The notes beneath the pieces are model-generated. The model saw nothing but the letters and a program-made list of their open reading frames with translations, did no database searches and was not told the DNA's origin. The position numbers and the translations under genes were made by a program. Positions 43,095 through 53,426 of a stretch of 64,000 nucleotides of DNA are shown piece by piece. Source of the stretch: Verrucomicrobiia bacterium (GTDB taxonomy: Bacteria; Verrucomicrobiota; Verrucomicrobiia; Verrucomicrobiales; Akkermansiaceae); NCBI GenBank assembly GCA_030430455.1, contig JAUIJB010000002.1, positions 1 to 64,000 of the forward strand, in the 5' to 3' direction. Each line of letters opens with the position of its first letter. Position 1 is the first letter of the stretch.

Positions 43095-43472
43095 ATGATC
43101 AAGTTTCTGCACACCCGCATCCGCGTGAAGGACATGGACGCCTCGATCGCCTTCTACGAGAAGCTCGGCTATCAGGAAAGAGAAAGGAAGGACTCGCCCC
43201 AAGGCAACCAGCTTACCTTCCTTGAACTTCCGGAAAACGAGGTCTTCCTCGAGTTGTGCCATTCGCCGGACTACGAGGAGAGCTGCCCCGAGGACCTCAT
43301 GCACACCGCCCTCGGCGTCCCCGACATCATCGAGTACTGCGACCGGGTCGAGAAGGCCGGCATCGAGATCTGGCCCGACAACTGGCGCGAGAAGTTCTCC
43401 TCCGGCGGCCGCAAGATGGCCTTCGTCACCGACCCCGACAACTACGAGGTCGAGATCCTCGAGCGGGGCTAG
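43095..43472 (+). CDS. Lactoylglutathione lyase-like VOC protein
   Basis: A 125-aa glyoxalase-fold protein, MIKFLHTRIRVKDMDASIAFYEKLG. It has candidate metal ligands His6, Glu in VFLELCHSPDY, His in DLMHTALGV and Glu in NYEVEILERG, the layout of glyoxalase I-type enzymes. The start at 43095 removes a 36-residue upstream extension without VOC similarity. It is divergent from uspA. True glyoxalase I activity is plausible but not proven. Confidence 0.88.
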   Translation: MIKFLHTRIRVKDMDASIAFYEKLGYQERERKDSPQGNQLTFLELPENEVFLELCHSPDYEESCPEDLMHTALGVPDIIEYCDRVEKAGIEIWPDNWREKFSSGGRKMAFVTDPDNYEVEILERG

Positions 43473-43540
43473 GGTTTTCGATTGCCGATTGCCGATTGGA
43501 GCAGGTGCCCCAGGGGGCAGGGTGGCGCGGGCGGCGGGGT

Positions 43541-43605
43541 GGCTCGCGCGCGACTGGGGTCGCGCGATCCGGTCGTTCCGCCGCGGCGCAGCCGCTTGAA
43601 GTCTT
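43541..43605. repeat. Family-A palindromic repeat plus GGCGCAGCCGC tail
   Basis: A 30-nt unit at 43541-43570 (core CGCGCGACTGGGGTCGCGCG) matches 34622-34651 at 29 of 30 positions, and the inverted copy at 24786-24815. It is followed by CCGCGGCGCAGCCGCTTGAA and slipped GTCTTCC units resembling 30560-30600. It lies between the VOC gene and the convergent carB stop. Confidence 0.8.
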
Positions 43606-43632
43606 CCGTCTTCGGTCTTCCCGTCTTGCGTC

Positions 43633-46941
<3,309 letters not shown>

Positions 46942-47129
46942 GACGGGACGGGCTCTGAGCGAGCAGGAAGGACGCCGACGAGGGCGTGAAATTCGTGGGA
47001 TTTGGCAGGCAGTCGCCCGCCTTGTAAAGGGCAAGCGCGAAAAGCCGGCCGGGCGGGGGGTGGGGGGATCCGGTTTGGCCGGAGGCGGGATCCGCTGCGG
47101 CCGGGGGGGGATTCGGGGCAGCCGGGTGG

Positions 47130-47807
47130 TCAGCGCGGCTGCATGCCGGGGGGCGGGCTGCCGGGTTCCGCCGGGCGCGGCGTCGCCTGCTGCGGCGGAC
47201 CCTGGCCGGTGGGCGGCGCCGGGCTTCCGGCGGGCGGACTCTGGCCGGGGGCCGGCTTGGCGGGCTGGATGGTGAGGACGTCCTGGCCGGTGTCGCGCTG
47301 CATGCCCTGGACGTCGGGCAGCCACTCGGGGCCGAAGCGTTTCACCAGGCCGGAAAGGTAGCGGTCGATGGTCTTCTCGACCACTTCGGGATCGGTCTCG
47401 CCCTCGAGGGTGCCGAGGCGCAGGCCGGCGGCGTAGAAGTTCAGCTTGCCCTCGAAGTTCTCGGGGTCGACGCCCTGTTGCCTCGCCAGCGCCTCGTTCT
47501 CGCTGACCTTCATCTCGGTGAAGGCGACCTCGTCGCCGTACTTCTCCTGGTCGAGATTGCTGAGGATCTCCTGCAACTTCGCGGAGTCCGGGTTGCCGTC
47601 GAGCATCATGTTCATGACGGTCAGCTGGTTGTCGCGGTTGACGATCTCGGCGAAGTTCTCCTCGGTGACCTGCTCGACCTCGGGTTCCTCCCCCTTGTCC
47701 TTGGGGAGTCCCGGAAACTTGAAGAAGAACCCGCCGAGCAGTCCCCCGCCGAGGACGAGGACCACGAAGAGGGTTCGGATCAGCGTCGCCTTCTTTTCGG
47801 GGGTCAC
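47130..47807 (-). CDS. Membrane-anchored protein, thioredoxin-like fold without CxxC, Pro-rich tail
   Basis: A 225-aa protein with one N-terminal membrane helix ([22 protein letters not shown]). A charged domain of about 110 residues ([34 protein letters not shown]...[20 protein letters not shown]) has the strand-helix-strand pattern of thioredoxin but no cysteines. The C-terminal 55 residues are Pro/Gly/Gln-rich and probably cross or sit in the periplasm. I do not recognise a family. It is transcribed toward carB with a 188-nt gap, so linkage to carB is uncertain. Confidence 0.6.
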   Translation of the reverse strand: MTPEKKATLIRTLFVVLVLGGGLLGGFFFKFPGLPKDKGEEPEVEQVTEENFAEIVNRDNQLTVMNMMLDGNPDSAKLQEILSNLDQEKYGDEVAFTEMKVSENEALARQQGVDPENFEGKLNFYAAGLRLGTLEGETDPEVVEKTIDRYLSGLVKRFGPEWLPDVQGMQRDTGQDVLTIQPAKPAPGQSPPAGSPAPPTGQGPPQQATPRPAEPGSPPPGMQPR

Positions 47808-47960
47808 GGCCGCAGGATACCGCCACCGCGCAGGTGGGGAAGGAATCTTTGCCGGCGCCGCGGGTTCGCCGCGGCGGGGAAGACACGGGCCCCGCTCAAG
47901 GCGCGATCGGGCCGGGCCCGGGCCGGGCTCAGGAAACGTCGACCACCCCCGGGGCTCCGC

Positions 47961-48167
47961 TCAGACGTCGTCCGAGGTCGCCTTGATGTCGGTCAGTGCC
48001 GCGATGAAATCACCGAGGATCTCTGCCGGAACCATGATGGTGTCGCGGTTGCCGCCGACGTCTTCGGTGATCTTCACCACCTTGCCTCGGGCATTCTCCT
48101 TGAGGTCGAGGAAGAAGGTCTTCCGGTCCGCGAGGATCTTCTCGGTGTGCAGGAGGTTGTTATCCAC
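47961..48167 (-). CDS. PurA-like (PUR-alpha/DUF3276-type) nucleic acid-binding protein
   Basis: A 68-aa protein, MDNNLLHTEKILADRKTFFL. It has a single PUR repeat: RKTFFLDLKENARGKVVKI, a beta-rich half, then MVPAEILGDFIAALTDI, the C-terminal helix. PUR repeats bind single-stranded DNA or RNA as dimers. Bacterial single-repeat PurA proteins occur in spirochaetes, Bacteroidetes and Verrucomicrobia. A good Shine-Dalgarno (AAGGAAAGG) and a TTGACA lie upstream. A start in another frame at 48298 was rejected. Confidence 0.8.
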   Translation of the reverse strand: MDNNLLHTEKILADRKTFFLDLKENARGKVVKITEDVGGNRDTIMVPAEILGDFIAALTDIKATSDDV

Positions 48168-48193
48168 AAATGCCTTTCCTTGAAACTGCCGCC

Positions 48194-48222
48194 GAGCATC
48201 CTCGACACATCTTGATTGTCAA
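48194..48222 (-). promoter_or_regulatory. Possible promoter of the PurA-like gene
   Basis: On the minus strand TTGACA (48222-48217) is followed 17 nt later by ATGCTC, a weak -10, 27 nt upstream of the start codon. The -35 overlaps the dyad CTTGATTGTCAAG (48211-48223). Confidence 0.35.
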
Positions 48223-48273
48223 GGCAAAGCGGTCGGCTTGCAGCCACCGCGGCGGCGGTCCAGTCTCCGGGCC

Positions 48274-48876
48274 ATGGAACTCGACCTGATGGGAGCACAC
48301 GCGGAGCGTGCCTACGCGGTCCTGGCGGGGCTGGTGACGCCGCGGCCGATCGCCTGGGTGACGACGCTGCATGAGGATGGATCGGTCAATGCGGCGCCCT
48401 TCTCGTTCTTCAATGTCTTCGGGTCGCGGCCGCCCTTGGTGGTCTTCGCGCCGGGCGACCGGCCCGACGGCTCCCCCAAGGACTCGGCGCGCAATGCCCG
48501 GCGCAGTGGCGAGTTCGTGGTCAACCTGGTCAGCGAGGCGCTGGCCGAGGTGATGGTGCGGACCTCGGTGAGCCTGCCGCCAGGGGCCAGCGAGACCGAG
48601 CGCGAGGGCCTCGCGACCCGGCCCTCCTCGCTGGTCGCGCCGCCGCGGATCGCAGCCGCACCGGCGGCGCTCGAGTGCCGCGTCCACTCGGTCCAGGAGA
48701 TCGGCCACAACCGGCTGGTGCTTGGGATTGTCCACCGCGTGCACGTCGACGACGCGATCATCGACCCGCAGACCCTGCGGATCCGCCAGGAGGCGCACCA
48801 ACCGGTCGGCCGTATGGCGGTGCCCGACTGGTACTGCCGCAGCGGCGACCTGTTCGAGTTGCCGCGGCCGCAATGA
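48274..48876 (+). CDS. Flavin reductase-like FMN-binding protein
   Basis: A 200-aa member of the flavin reductase/FMN-binding split barrel family. Typical segments are VTPRPIAWVTTLHEDGSVNA, APFSFFNVFGSRPPLVVFAPG, KDSARNARRSGEFVVNL and the C-terminal YCRSGDLFELPRP. It may reduce free FMN/FAD or act as a DIM6-type oxidoreductase; the partner is unknown. Its stop overlaps the ATG of the dihydrouridine synthase gene (ATGA), so the two are coupled. It is divergent from the PurA-like gene. Confidence 0.9.
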   Translation: MELDLMGAHAERAYAVLAGLVTPRPIAWVTTLHEDGSVNAAPFSFFNVFGSRPPLVVFAPGDRPDGSPKDSARNARRSGEFVVNLVSEALAEVMVRTSVSLPPGASETEREGLATRPSSLVAPPRIAAAPAALECRVHSVQEIGHNRLVLGIVHRVHVDDAIIDPQTLRIRQEAHQPVGRMAVPDWYCRSGDLFELPRPQ

Positions 48877-49910
48877 GGGACCTGCTTCCAGCCGACCGGC
48901 CGGGGCTGCTGCTGGCGCCGATGCAGGCGGTCACCGACCTGCCCTTCCTGCGGGTGATGGCCCGCCGCGGCGGGGCCGACCTCTACGTCACCGAGTACTT
49001 CCGCGTCCACGGCGACTCGCGGCTCGACCGCTGGATCCTGCGCTCGATCGACGAGAACCCGACCGGTCGACCGATCTTCGCCCAGCTCATCGGCCAGGAT
49101 GTCGCCGCGCTGGTGCGCACGGCGCGCGAACTCGAGCAGCACGCCGTGGCGGGCATCGACCTCAACCTCGGCTGCCCGGCCCCGGTGGTGTGCCGCAAGG
49201 AGGCCGGCGGCGGCCTGCTGCGGAACCTGCCGAAGATCGACCGCATCCTCGGCGAGCTGCGCGCCGCGGTGGCGGGACGCTTCACGGTCAAGACGCGGGT
49301 CGGCTACCACTCGCCCGACGAGTTTCCGGCGCTGCTCGAGGTCTTCGCGCGGCACGCCATCGATGCCCTGACCATCCACGGCCGCACCGTGAAGGAGCGC
49401 TATGCCACGCCGGTGCACCCGCAGCGGGTGCGCGCGGCGGTGGAGGGCCTCGCCTGTCCGGTGATCGCCAACGGCAACGTCGTCGACACCGCCACCGGCG
49501 CTGCCTACCTCGCGGCCACCGGGGCGGCGGGACTGATGATCGGGCGCGGGGCGATCCGCAACCCGTGGCTGTTCGACCAACTGCGCGCGGCCTGGCGCGG
49601 CGCGCCGCTGCCGCGGCCGTCCTGCCGCGAGCTGCTGGCGCACGTGCGCGAGCTCTACGACGAGATCGCCCGCGAGGCGGCCGACTTCGATCCACCCCGG
49701 CACGTCCAGCGGATGAAGAAGACGATGGTCTTCGTGACCCAGGGCTTCGACCCGGCTTTCGAGCACGAGCTGCGCCGCGCCGCCATCCCCGACGAGTTCC
49801 ACGCCATCTGCACCCGCCACCTCGACCACGACGAGCCGATGCCGGCCCTCCCGGGTGCGGACTCCAAGCTGTTCTGCGGCTTCGCGGAGCTCCGGAGTGG
49901 CGTTCTTTGA
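48873..49910 (+). CDS. dus: tRNA-dihydrouridine synthase
   Basis: A 345-aa TIM-barrel flavoenzyme that reduces uridine to dihydrouridine in tRNA. FMN and active-site segments are LLAPMQAVTDLPFLRVMARRG, AQLIGQD and the catalytic loop DLNLGCPAPVVCRKEAGGGL (catalytic Cys in VVCRK). TVKTRVGY, TIHGRTVKERY, VIANGNV and GLMIGRGAIRNPWLF follow. Subfamily (DusA/B/C) is not resolved. The last codons and the TGA stop lie inside a REP copy (49894-49945), so the original C terminus was probably altered by that repeat. Confidence 0.94.
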   Translation: MRDLLPADRPGLLLAPMQAVTDLPFLRVMARRGGADLYVTEYFRVHGDSRLDRWILRSIDENPTGRPIFAQLIGQDVAALVRTARELEQHAVAGIDLNLGCPAPVVCRKEAGGGLLRNLPKIDRILGELRAAVAGRFTVKTRVGYHSPDEFPALLEVFARHAIDALTIHGRTVKERYATPVHPQRVRAAVEGLACPVIANGNVVDTATGAAYLAATGAAGLMIGRGAIRNPWLFDQLRAAWRGAPLPRPSCRELLAHVRELYDEIAREAADFDPPRHVQRMKKTMVFVTQGFDPAFEHELRRAAIPDEFHAICTRHLDHDEPMPALPGADSKLFCGFAELRSGVL

Positions 49911-49945
49911 GCGCCATGGCACGGACCGGCGGCTTGCAGCCGCCG
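49894..49945 (+). repeat. 52-bp REP copy 1 flanking the RAYT
   Basis: This copy begins GGAGTGGCGTTC and ends in the palindrome GGCGGCTTGCAGCCGCC (49929-49944). It is identical over all 52 nt to 50653-50704. It overlaps the 3' end of dus. Confidence 0.95.
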
Positions 49946-49962
49946 CCAGGCCACCATCGACC

Positions 49963-50601
49963 TCACCGGAACCGCCGCGCCTGGTCGCTTTCGCCAAGCA
50001 GGCAGGCTCCCTCCCCGAGCCCCGCCTTCCCCGGGTTCGCCCGAATGTATCTCACGCAGCGGGCAAAGTGATCCCAATCGCGGATCATGCGATCGAAGTA
50101 GCTCTTCTGCCAGAGACTTCCCTGCCGCCCCATTCGTTCGTTGATCCGCTTGGCGGAGTAGGACTTCCAGGTCATCACCAACTTCCCCAACTCGGCGCCG
50201 GGAAGGACATCGACAAGGGCATGGACATGATTCGGCATGATCACCCAGGCATGCAGCGCGGACCTCTGGCCCTCGAAGAACCCGAGGCACTCCGAGACGA
50301 TCGCCGCGTTGGCGGGATCCTTGAGAAGACACCCGCCACTCCCGAGATCGAGCCAGTGTTCCAGCTTGCCGAGGAAACGTCGGAAATACTCCCGCTCGAC
50401 CTCCGCCGGCCACGGCCGGGCTCCCTGCTGGTCGACCCAGGCTTTCCGCTCCTGACAGTGACGACGGAGTTTGTCGGCGGGAATCGAGTCGCCCAAGCGG
50501 AAGGTGATGAAGTAGCTGGTGTTGGCTTGGGACCAGTGGGGAAGACGGTTGTTTGAGAGCTCGATGGGGGCGTCGGGATTGAAGAAGCGGGGAGGGGACA
50601 T
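49963..50601 (-). CDS. REP-associated tyrosine transposase (RAYT, Y1_Tnp domain)
   Basis: A 212-aa single-domain Y1 transposase of the IS200/IS605-related RAYT group, which nicks single-stranded REP hairpins. The HUH motif is His125-Val-His127 in AWVIMPNHVHALVDVLPG. Candidate catalytic tyrosines are Tyr168 in SLWQKSYFDRMIRD and Tyr185 in VRYIRANPGKAGL, both within conserved RAYT blocks. SNNRLPHWSQANTSYFITFRL is the usual N terminus. The start at 50601 is preceded by a perfect Verrucomicrobia-type LexA box and a TTGACA. Identical 52-bp REPs lie on both sides. The gene appears intact. Confidence 0.92.
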   Translation of the reverse strand: MSPPRFFNPDAPIELSNNRLPHWSQANTSYFITFRLGDSIPADKLRRHCQERKAWVDQQGARPWPAEVEREYFRRFLGKLEHWLDLGSGGCLLKDPANAAIVSECLGFFEGQRSALHAWVIMPNHVHALVDVLPGAELGKLVMTWKSYSAKRINERMGRQGSLWQKSYFDRMIRDWDHFARCVRYIRANPGKAGLGEGACLLGESDQARRFR

Positions 50602-50614
50602 GATTCCGGAACAG

Positions 50615-50628
50615 TGTTCATACGAACA
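50615..50628. promoter_or_regulatory. LexA (SOS) box upstream of the RAYT
   Basis: TGTTC-ATAC-GAACA matches exactly the dyad TGTTC-N4-GAACA described for Verrucomicrobia LexA. It lies 13 bp upstream of the RAYT start and between a TTGACA (50639-50634) and the start, where bound LexA would block transcription. Confidence 0.7.
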
Positions 50629-50633
50629 TTGCT

Positions 50634-50639
50634 TGTCAA
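50634..50639 (-). promoter_or_regulatory. Candidate -35 element of the RAYT promoter
   Basis: TTGACA on the minus strand. Seventeen nt downstream the -10 position reads CACTGT, a poor match, and overlaps the LexA box. Confidence 0.35.
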
Positions 50640-50652
50640 GGAGACTTCTCTT

Positions 50653-50704
50653 GGAGTGGCGTTCTTTGAGCGCCATGGCACGGACCGGCGGCTTGCAGCC
50701 GCCG
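50653..50704 (+). repeat. 52-bp REP copy 2 flanking the RAYT
   Basis: Identical to 49894-49945, in the same orientation. It starts 14 bp past the RAYT -35 element. Together the two copies bracket 707 bp that contain only the RAYT and its control region. Confidence 0.95.
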
Positions 50705-50724
50705 GGGCGAATGGAAACCCGCGT

Positions 50725-50775
50725 GGCGCCTGCAAGGCGCCTGTCCGTGCCATGGCGCCTGCAAGGCGCCACTCC
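50725..50775 (-). repeat. Inverted, diverged REP copy (REPIN partner)
   Basis: The reverse complement begins GGAGTGGCGCC and contains CGCCATGGCACGGAC, the same 15-nt core as copies 1 and 2. Its two palindromes read GGCGCCTTGCAGGCGCC instead. With copy 2 it forms an inverted REP pair separated by about 20 nt. Confidence 0.9.
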
Positions 50776-50820
50776 GGCGCCACTCCGGCGCCACTCCGGC
50801 GCCACTCCGGTGCCACTCGG
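50765..50820 (+). repeat. 11-bp tandem repeat GGCGCCACTCC
   Basis: Five consecutive units of GGCGCCACTCC (the last two degenerate: GGTGCC, ACTCGG) extend from the end of the inverted REP toward mlaF. It looks like slippage of the REP tail. Confidence 0.92.
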
Positions 50821-50855
50821 CTTGAAAGCGCCGCCGTCTCCGCCATGCTGCGTGG

Positions 50856-51617
50856 ATGGCGACCACTCCCTTCATTTGCATCCGCGACCTGGTGCAGCGC
50901 TTCGGCGAGCGCGAGGTGCTGCGGGGGGTCGACCTCGACATCCACCGCGGCGAGACCATCGCCCTGCTCGGCGGCTCCGGCGCCGGCAAGTCGGTGCTGC
51001 TCAAGCACCTCCCCGGCCTGCTCCACCCGGCCGCCGGGCGCGTCGAGGTCGACGGCGTCGACATCTCGGCGATGAGCGAGCGCGAGCTCGGGCCGGTGCG
51101 CAACAAGGTCGGCATGATGTTCCAGAACGGCGCCCTGTTCGACTCGCTGAGCGTCGGCGAGAACGTCGCCTTTCCGCTCCGCGAACGGGGCCTCACCGAC
51201 GAGAAGGAACTGCGCGAGCGGGTCGGCCGGGCGCTCGACATCGTCCGGCTCGGTGGCGAGGAGGACAAGATGCCCGCTGACCTGTCCGGCGGGATGCGCA
51301 AGCGCGTCGCGCTCGCCCGCGCCGTGGTCGACCGACCGGCCTGCGTCCTCTTCGACGAGCCCCACGCCGGTCTCGACCCGGTGACGGCGGACACCATCGA
51401 CCACATGATCAAGTGCCTGCAGGTCGAGCACGGCATGACCAACGTGGTGGTCACCCACGAGATGCGCAGCGTGTTCCGCATCGCCGACCGGGTGGTCTTC
51501 CTCGCCGGGGGGCGGATCCGCTGGGAAGGACCGGTGGAGGACTTCCGCCGGACCACGGAGCCGGACCTGCGCGCCTTCATCGACGGCGACTCCGGCGAGC
51601 CCTGGGGCCGGTGCTGA
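50856..51617 (+). CDS. mlaF: ABC transporter ATPase, phospholipid/MCE type
   Basis: A 253-aa ATPase of the MlaF/Ttg2A group, which powers phospholipid movement between the membranes together with MlaE (permease) and MlaD (MCE). The Walker A is GGSGAGKSVLLKH, the Q-loop is GMMFQNGALFDSLSV, the signature is LSGGMRKRVALARAVV, and the Walker B is CVLFDEPHAGLDPVT. The signature's GMRKRV and the DEPHAGLDP are MlaF-specific. It is 70 nt upstream of mlaD. mlaE is not upstream; a RAYT/REP block and dus are there instead. Confidence 0.92.
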   Translation: MATTPFICIRDLVQRFGEREVLRGVDLDIHRGETIALLGGSGAGKSVLLKHLPGLLHPAAGRVEVDGVDISAMSERELGPVRNKVGMMFQNGALFDSLSVGENVAFPLRERGLTDEKELRERVGRALDIVRLGGEEDKMPADLSGGMRKRVALARAVVDRPACVLFDEPHAGLDPVTADTIDHMIKCLQVEHGMTNVVVTHEMRSVFRIADRVVFLAGGRIRWEGPVEDFRRTTEPDLRAFIDGDSGEPWGRC

Positions 51618-51687
51618 GCGAAACCGGCGGTGTTGCCTGGGCGAGCTGTCGCTTGCACCGGCGACGCGGAGCGGCCATGCTGGATCC

Positions 51688-52710
51688 ATGGCGGCGGGCA
51701 GTCCAATGAAGGTCGAGACCCGGGTCGGCTTGTTCATCTTCGTCGGCCTGGTCTTCCTCGGTGGCCTGATCGTCCAGTTCGGCCGCTTCGGCGACCGCCT
51801 GCGCGGGCACTACGAGCTCACCGTGGTCTTCGACGACGCCGCCGGGGTGATCAAGGGCTCCGAGGTGCGCATGGGCGGCGCCAAGATCGGCCGGGTCGCC
51901 GAGGTCCCCGAGCTCACCGAGGAGGTCAAGGTCGAGGTCCCGCTCGAAATCAACGAGCGGGTTCGCATTCCCGCCGGAGCGAGCTTCCAGGTCAGCTCGG
52001 CGACCCTGCTCGGCGACAAGCTGATCGTGGTCACCCCGCCGATGGAGCCGGAGATGGGCTTCATCGAGCCGGGCAGCCGGCTGGAGGGCGGCGGGGCGGC
52101 GGGCTTTGATGCCATCCAGAACAACGCCATCGCCTTCAGCAACGACGCCCGGCGACTGATGGTGAAGGCCGAGGACACGCTCGAGGGGGTCAACGACGCG
52201 GTCGAGGACATCCGGGTGGTCGCCCAGCGCCTCGCGGTGACCCTCGAGAAGGTCAACGACTCGCTCCTCGACGAGGAGAACCTCGGCAAGCTCGACGGCA
52301 TGATCGCCAACCTCGAGGTCACCTCGCGCGAGTGGGCCGAGGCCAGCGGCGAGCTCAAGCCGATGATCGCCGACGTGCGCGAGGCGGTCGACACGGTGGG
52401 CCGCGCCGCCGGGGGCGCCGAGCAGACCTTCGCCAAGGCCAACGAGAAGATCGACGAGCTCGGGCCCGCCTTCGAGGAGGTGCCCCGGGCGGTGGAGTCG
52501 ATCTCGCGTGCCGCCGACCAGGCCGCCAACACCTTCGAGCGGGTCGAGCAGGGCGACGGCTTGCTGGGCACGCTGGCCTACGACGACGAGGTCTCCGACG
52601 ACGCGAAGACCTTCATCCGCAACCTCAAGCAGTACGGCATCCTACGCTACCGCGACAAGGAGACCCCGCCGGAGGACCCGCGCAACCGCTTCCGCGGACG
52701 CCGGCGCTGA
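51688..52710 (+). CDS. mlaD: MCE-domain protein, MlaD-like
   Basis: A 340-aa protein with one N-terminal membrane helix (VGLFIFVGLVFLGGLIVQF, about 14-32). An MCE domain (about 40-125: YELTVVFDDAAGVIKGSEVRMGGAKIGRV...IPAGASFQVSSATLLGDKLIVV) follows. A long helical region (about 140-310) with many coiled-coil heptads comes after it, as in longer MCE proteins. It binds lipid in the periplasm as a hexamer with MlaFE. Start 51688 (MAAGSPMKVE) or 51706 (MKVETRVG). It is preceded by mlaF and followed by a convergent CDGSH gene. Confidence 0.9.
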   Translation: MAAGSPMKVETRVGLFIFVGLVFLGGLIVQFGRFGDRLRGHYELTVVFDDAAGVIKGSEVRMGGAKIGRVAEVPELTEEVKVEVPLEINERVRIPAGASFQVSSATLLGDKLIVVTPPMEPEMGFIEPGSRLEGGGAAGFDAIQNNAIAFSNDARRLMVKAEDTLEGVNDAVEDIRVVAQRLAVTLEKVNDSLLDEENLGKLDGMIANLEVTSREWAEASGELKPMIADVREAVDTVGRAAGGAEQTFAKANEKIDELGPAFEEVPRAVESISRAADQAANTFERVEQGDGLLGTLAYDDEVSDDAKTFIRNLKQYGILRYRDKETPPEDPRNRFRGRRR

Positions 52711-52761
52711 GGGCGTGGCGGGGTGGTGGCGCCGAGGTTCACCCGCCGACGATCACCCCAC

Positions 52762-53004
52762 TCACCCCAATTGCTTGTGCGACCCGTCGCAGAGGGGCGG
52801 GTTGCCGCTGTGCTTGCACTGGCACCACCACAGGGTGGTCTTTTCCTGCACCTCGTGGCGGACCGGCTGGAGGCCTGTCCCCTTGTGGCTGCCGTCGCAG
52901 AACGGCTGGCTCGATGAGCGCCCGCAGGAACACCAGAAGTGCGTCCCGGCTTCGACCTCGAGCTTGAGTGGCTTGGTGTCGCAGACAATCGGTTCCTCCG
53001 CCAT
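52762..53004 (-). CDS. Double CDGSH iron-sulfur domain protein
   Basis: An 80-aa protein with two CDGSH zinc-finger-type motifs that each bind a 2Fe-2S cluster through three Cys and one His. They are FWCSCGRSSSQPFCDGSH and WWCQCKHSGNPPLCDGSH. Such tandem bacterial mitoNEET-like proteins are thought to act in Fe-S or redox handling. It is convergent with mlaD, 51 nt apart, and starts MAEEPIVCDTKPLKLEVE. The function is known only at family level. Confidence 0.92.
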   Translation of the reverse strand: MAEEPIVCDTKPLKLEVEAGTHFWCSCGRSSSQPFCDGSHKGTGLQPVRHEVQEKTTLWWCQCKHSGNPPLCDGSHKQLG

Positions 53005-53079
53005 GGAGGCGAGGCTACCCCGGAATCGGCGCGCTGGCCAGTCGCGAGCGCGCCGCCCGTCGACCGCACCCCTCGGGGC

Positions 53080-53301
53080 CTACTCCTCGATCGTGGCCAC
53101 CGCACCGGCCTCGGGCTCCTCGGCGAGGCGGACCAGGGGCTTGGCCGGTTCGCCCGGCGCGGCATCGCGCTTGGCGGAGATGGGCAGCGAGCTGCGGCCA
53201 AGCCGCGGATACTCGTCGTTCGGAACCACGTGGAGGTAGGTCAGTCCCAACCAAGCCGCCAGTGCGAGGGCCGAGCACGTTACGAAGATCGATACTTTCA
53301 T
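53080..53301 (-). CDS. Small single-pass membrane protein, unknown
   Basis: A 73-aa protein with an N-terminal helix (MKVSIFVTCSALALAAWLGLTYL) and an acidic, Pro-containing tail (DEYPRLGRSSLPISAKRDAAPGEPAKPLVRLAEEPEAG). No family is recognised. It could be a small envelope or secreted protein. Its start at 53301 gives a hydrophobic N terminus; a longer form to 53394 does not. It is encoded between the CDGSH gene and the glycosidase gene, all on the minus strand. Confidence 0.5.
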   Translation of the reverse strand: MKVSIFVTCSALALAAWLGLTYLHVVPNDEYPRLGRSSLPISAKRDAAPGEPAKPLVRLAEEPEAGAVATIEE

Positions 53302-53426
53302 CAGCAGGGAGGCAGTTGGCGGAGCAGCAAAAGCAGCCGGCGCGCCAAGCGCCCTTTGCGGGACGGGCAGGTTATCGGTCAAGTCCTTTACCAAAGTAAA
53401 GCGTTTTCAGGGACTTGCAGCGGAAT

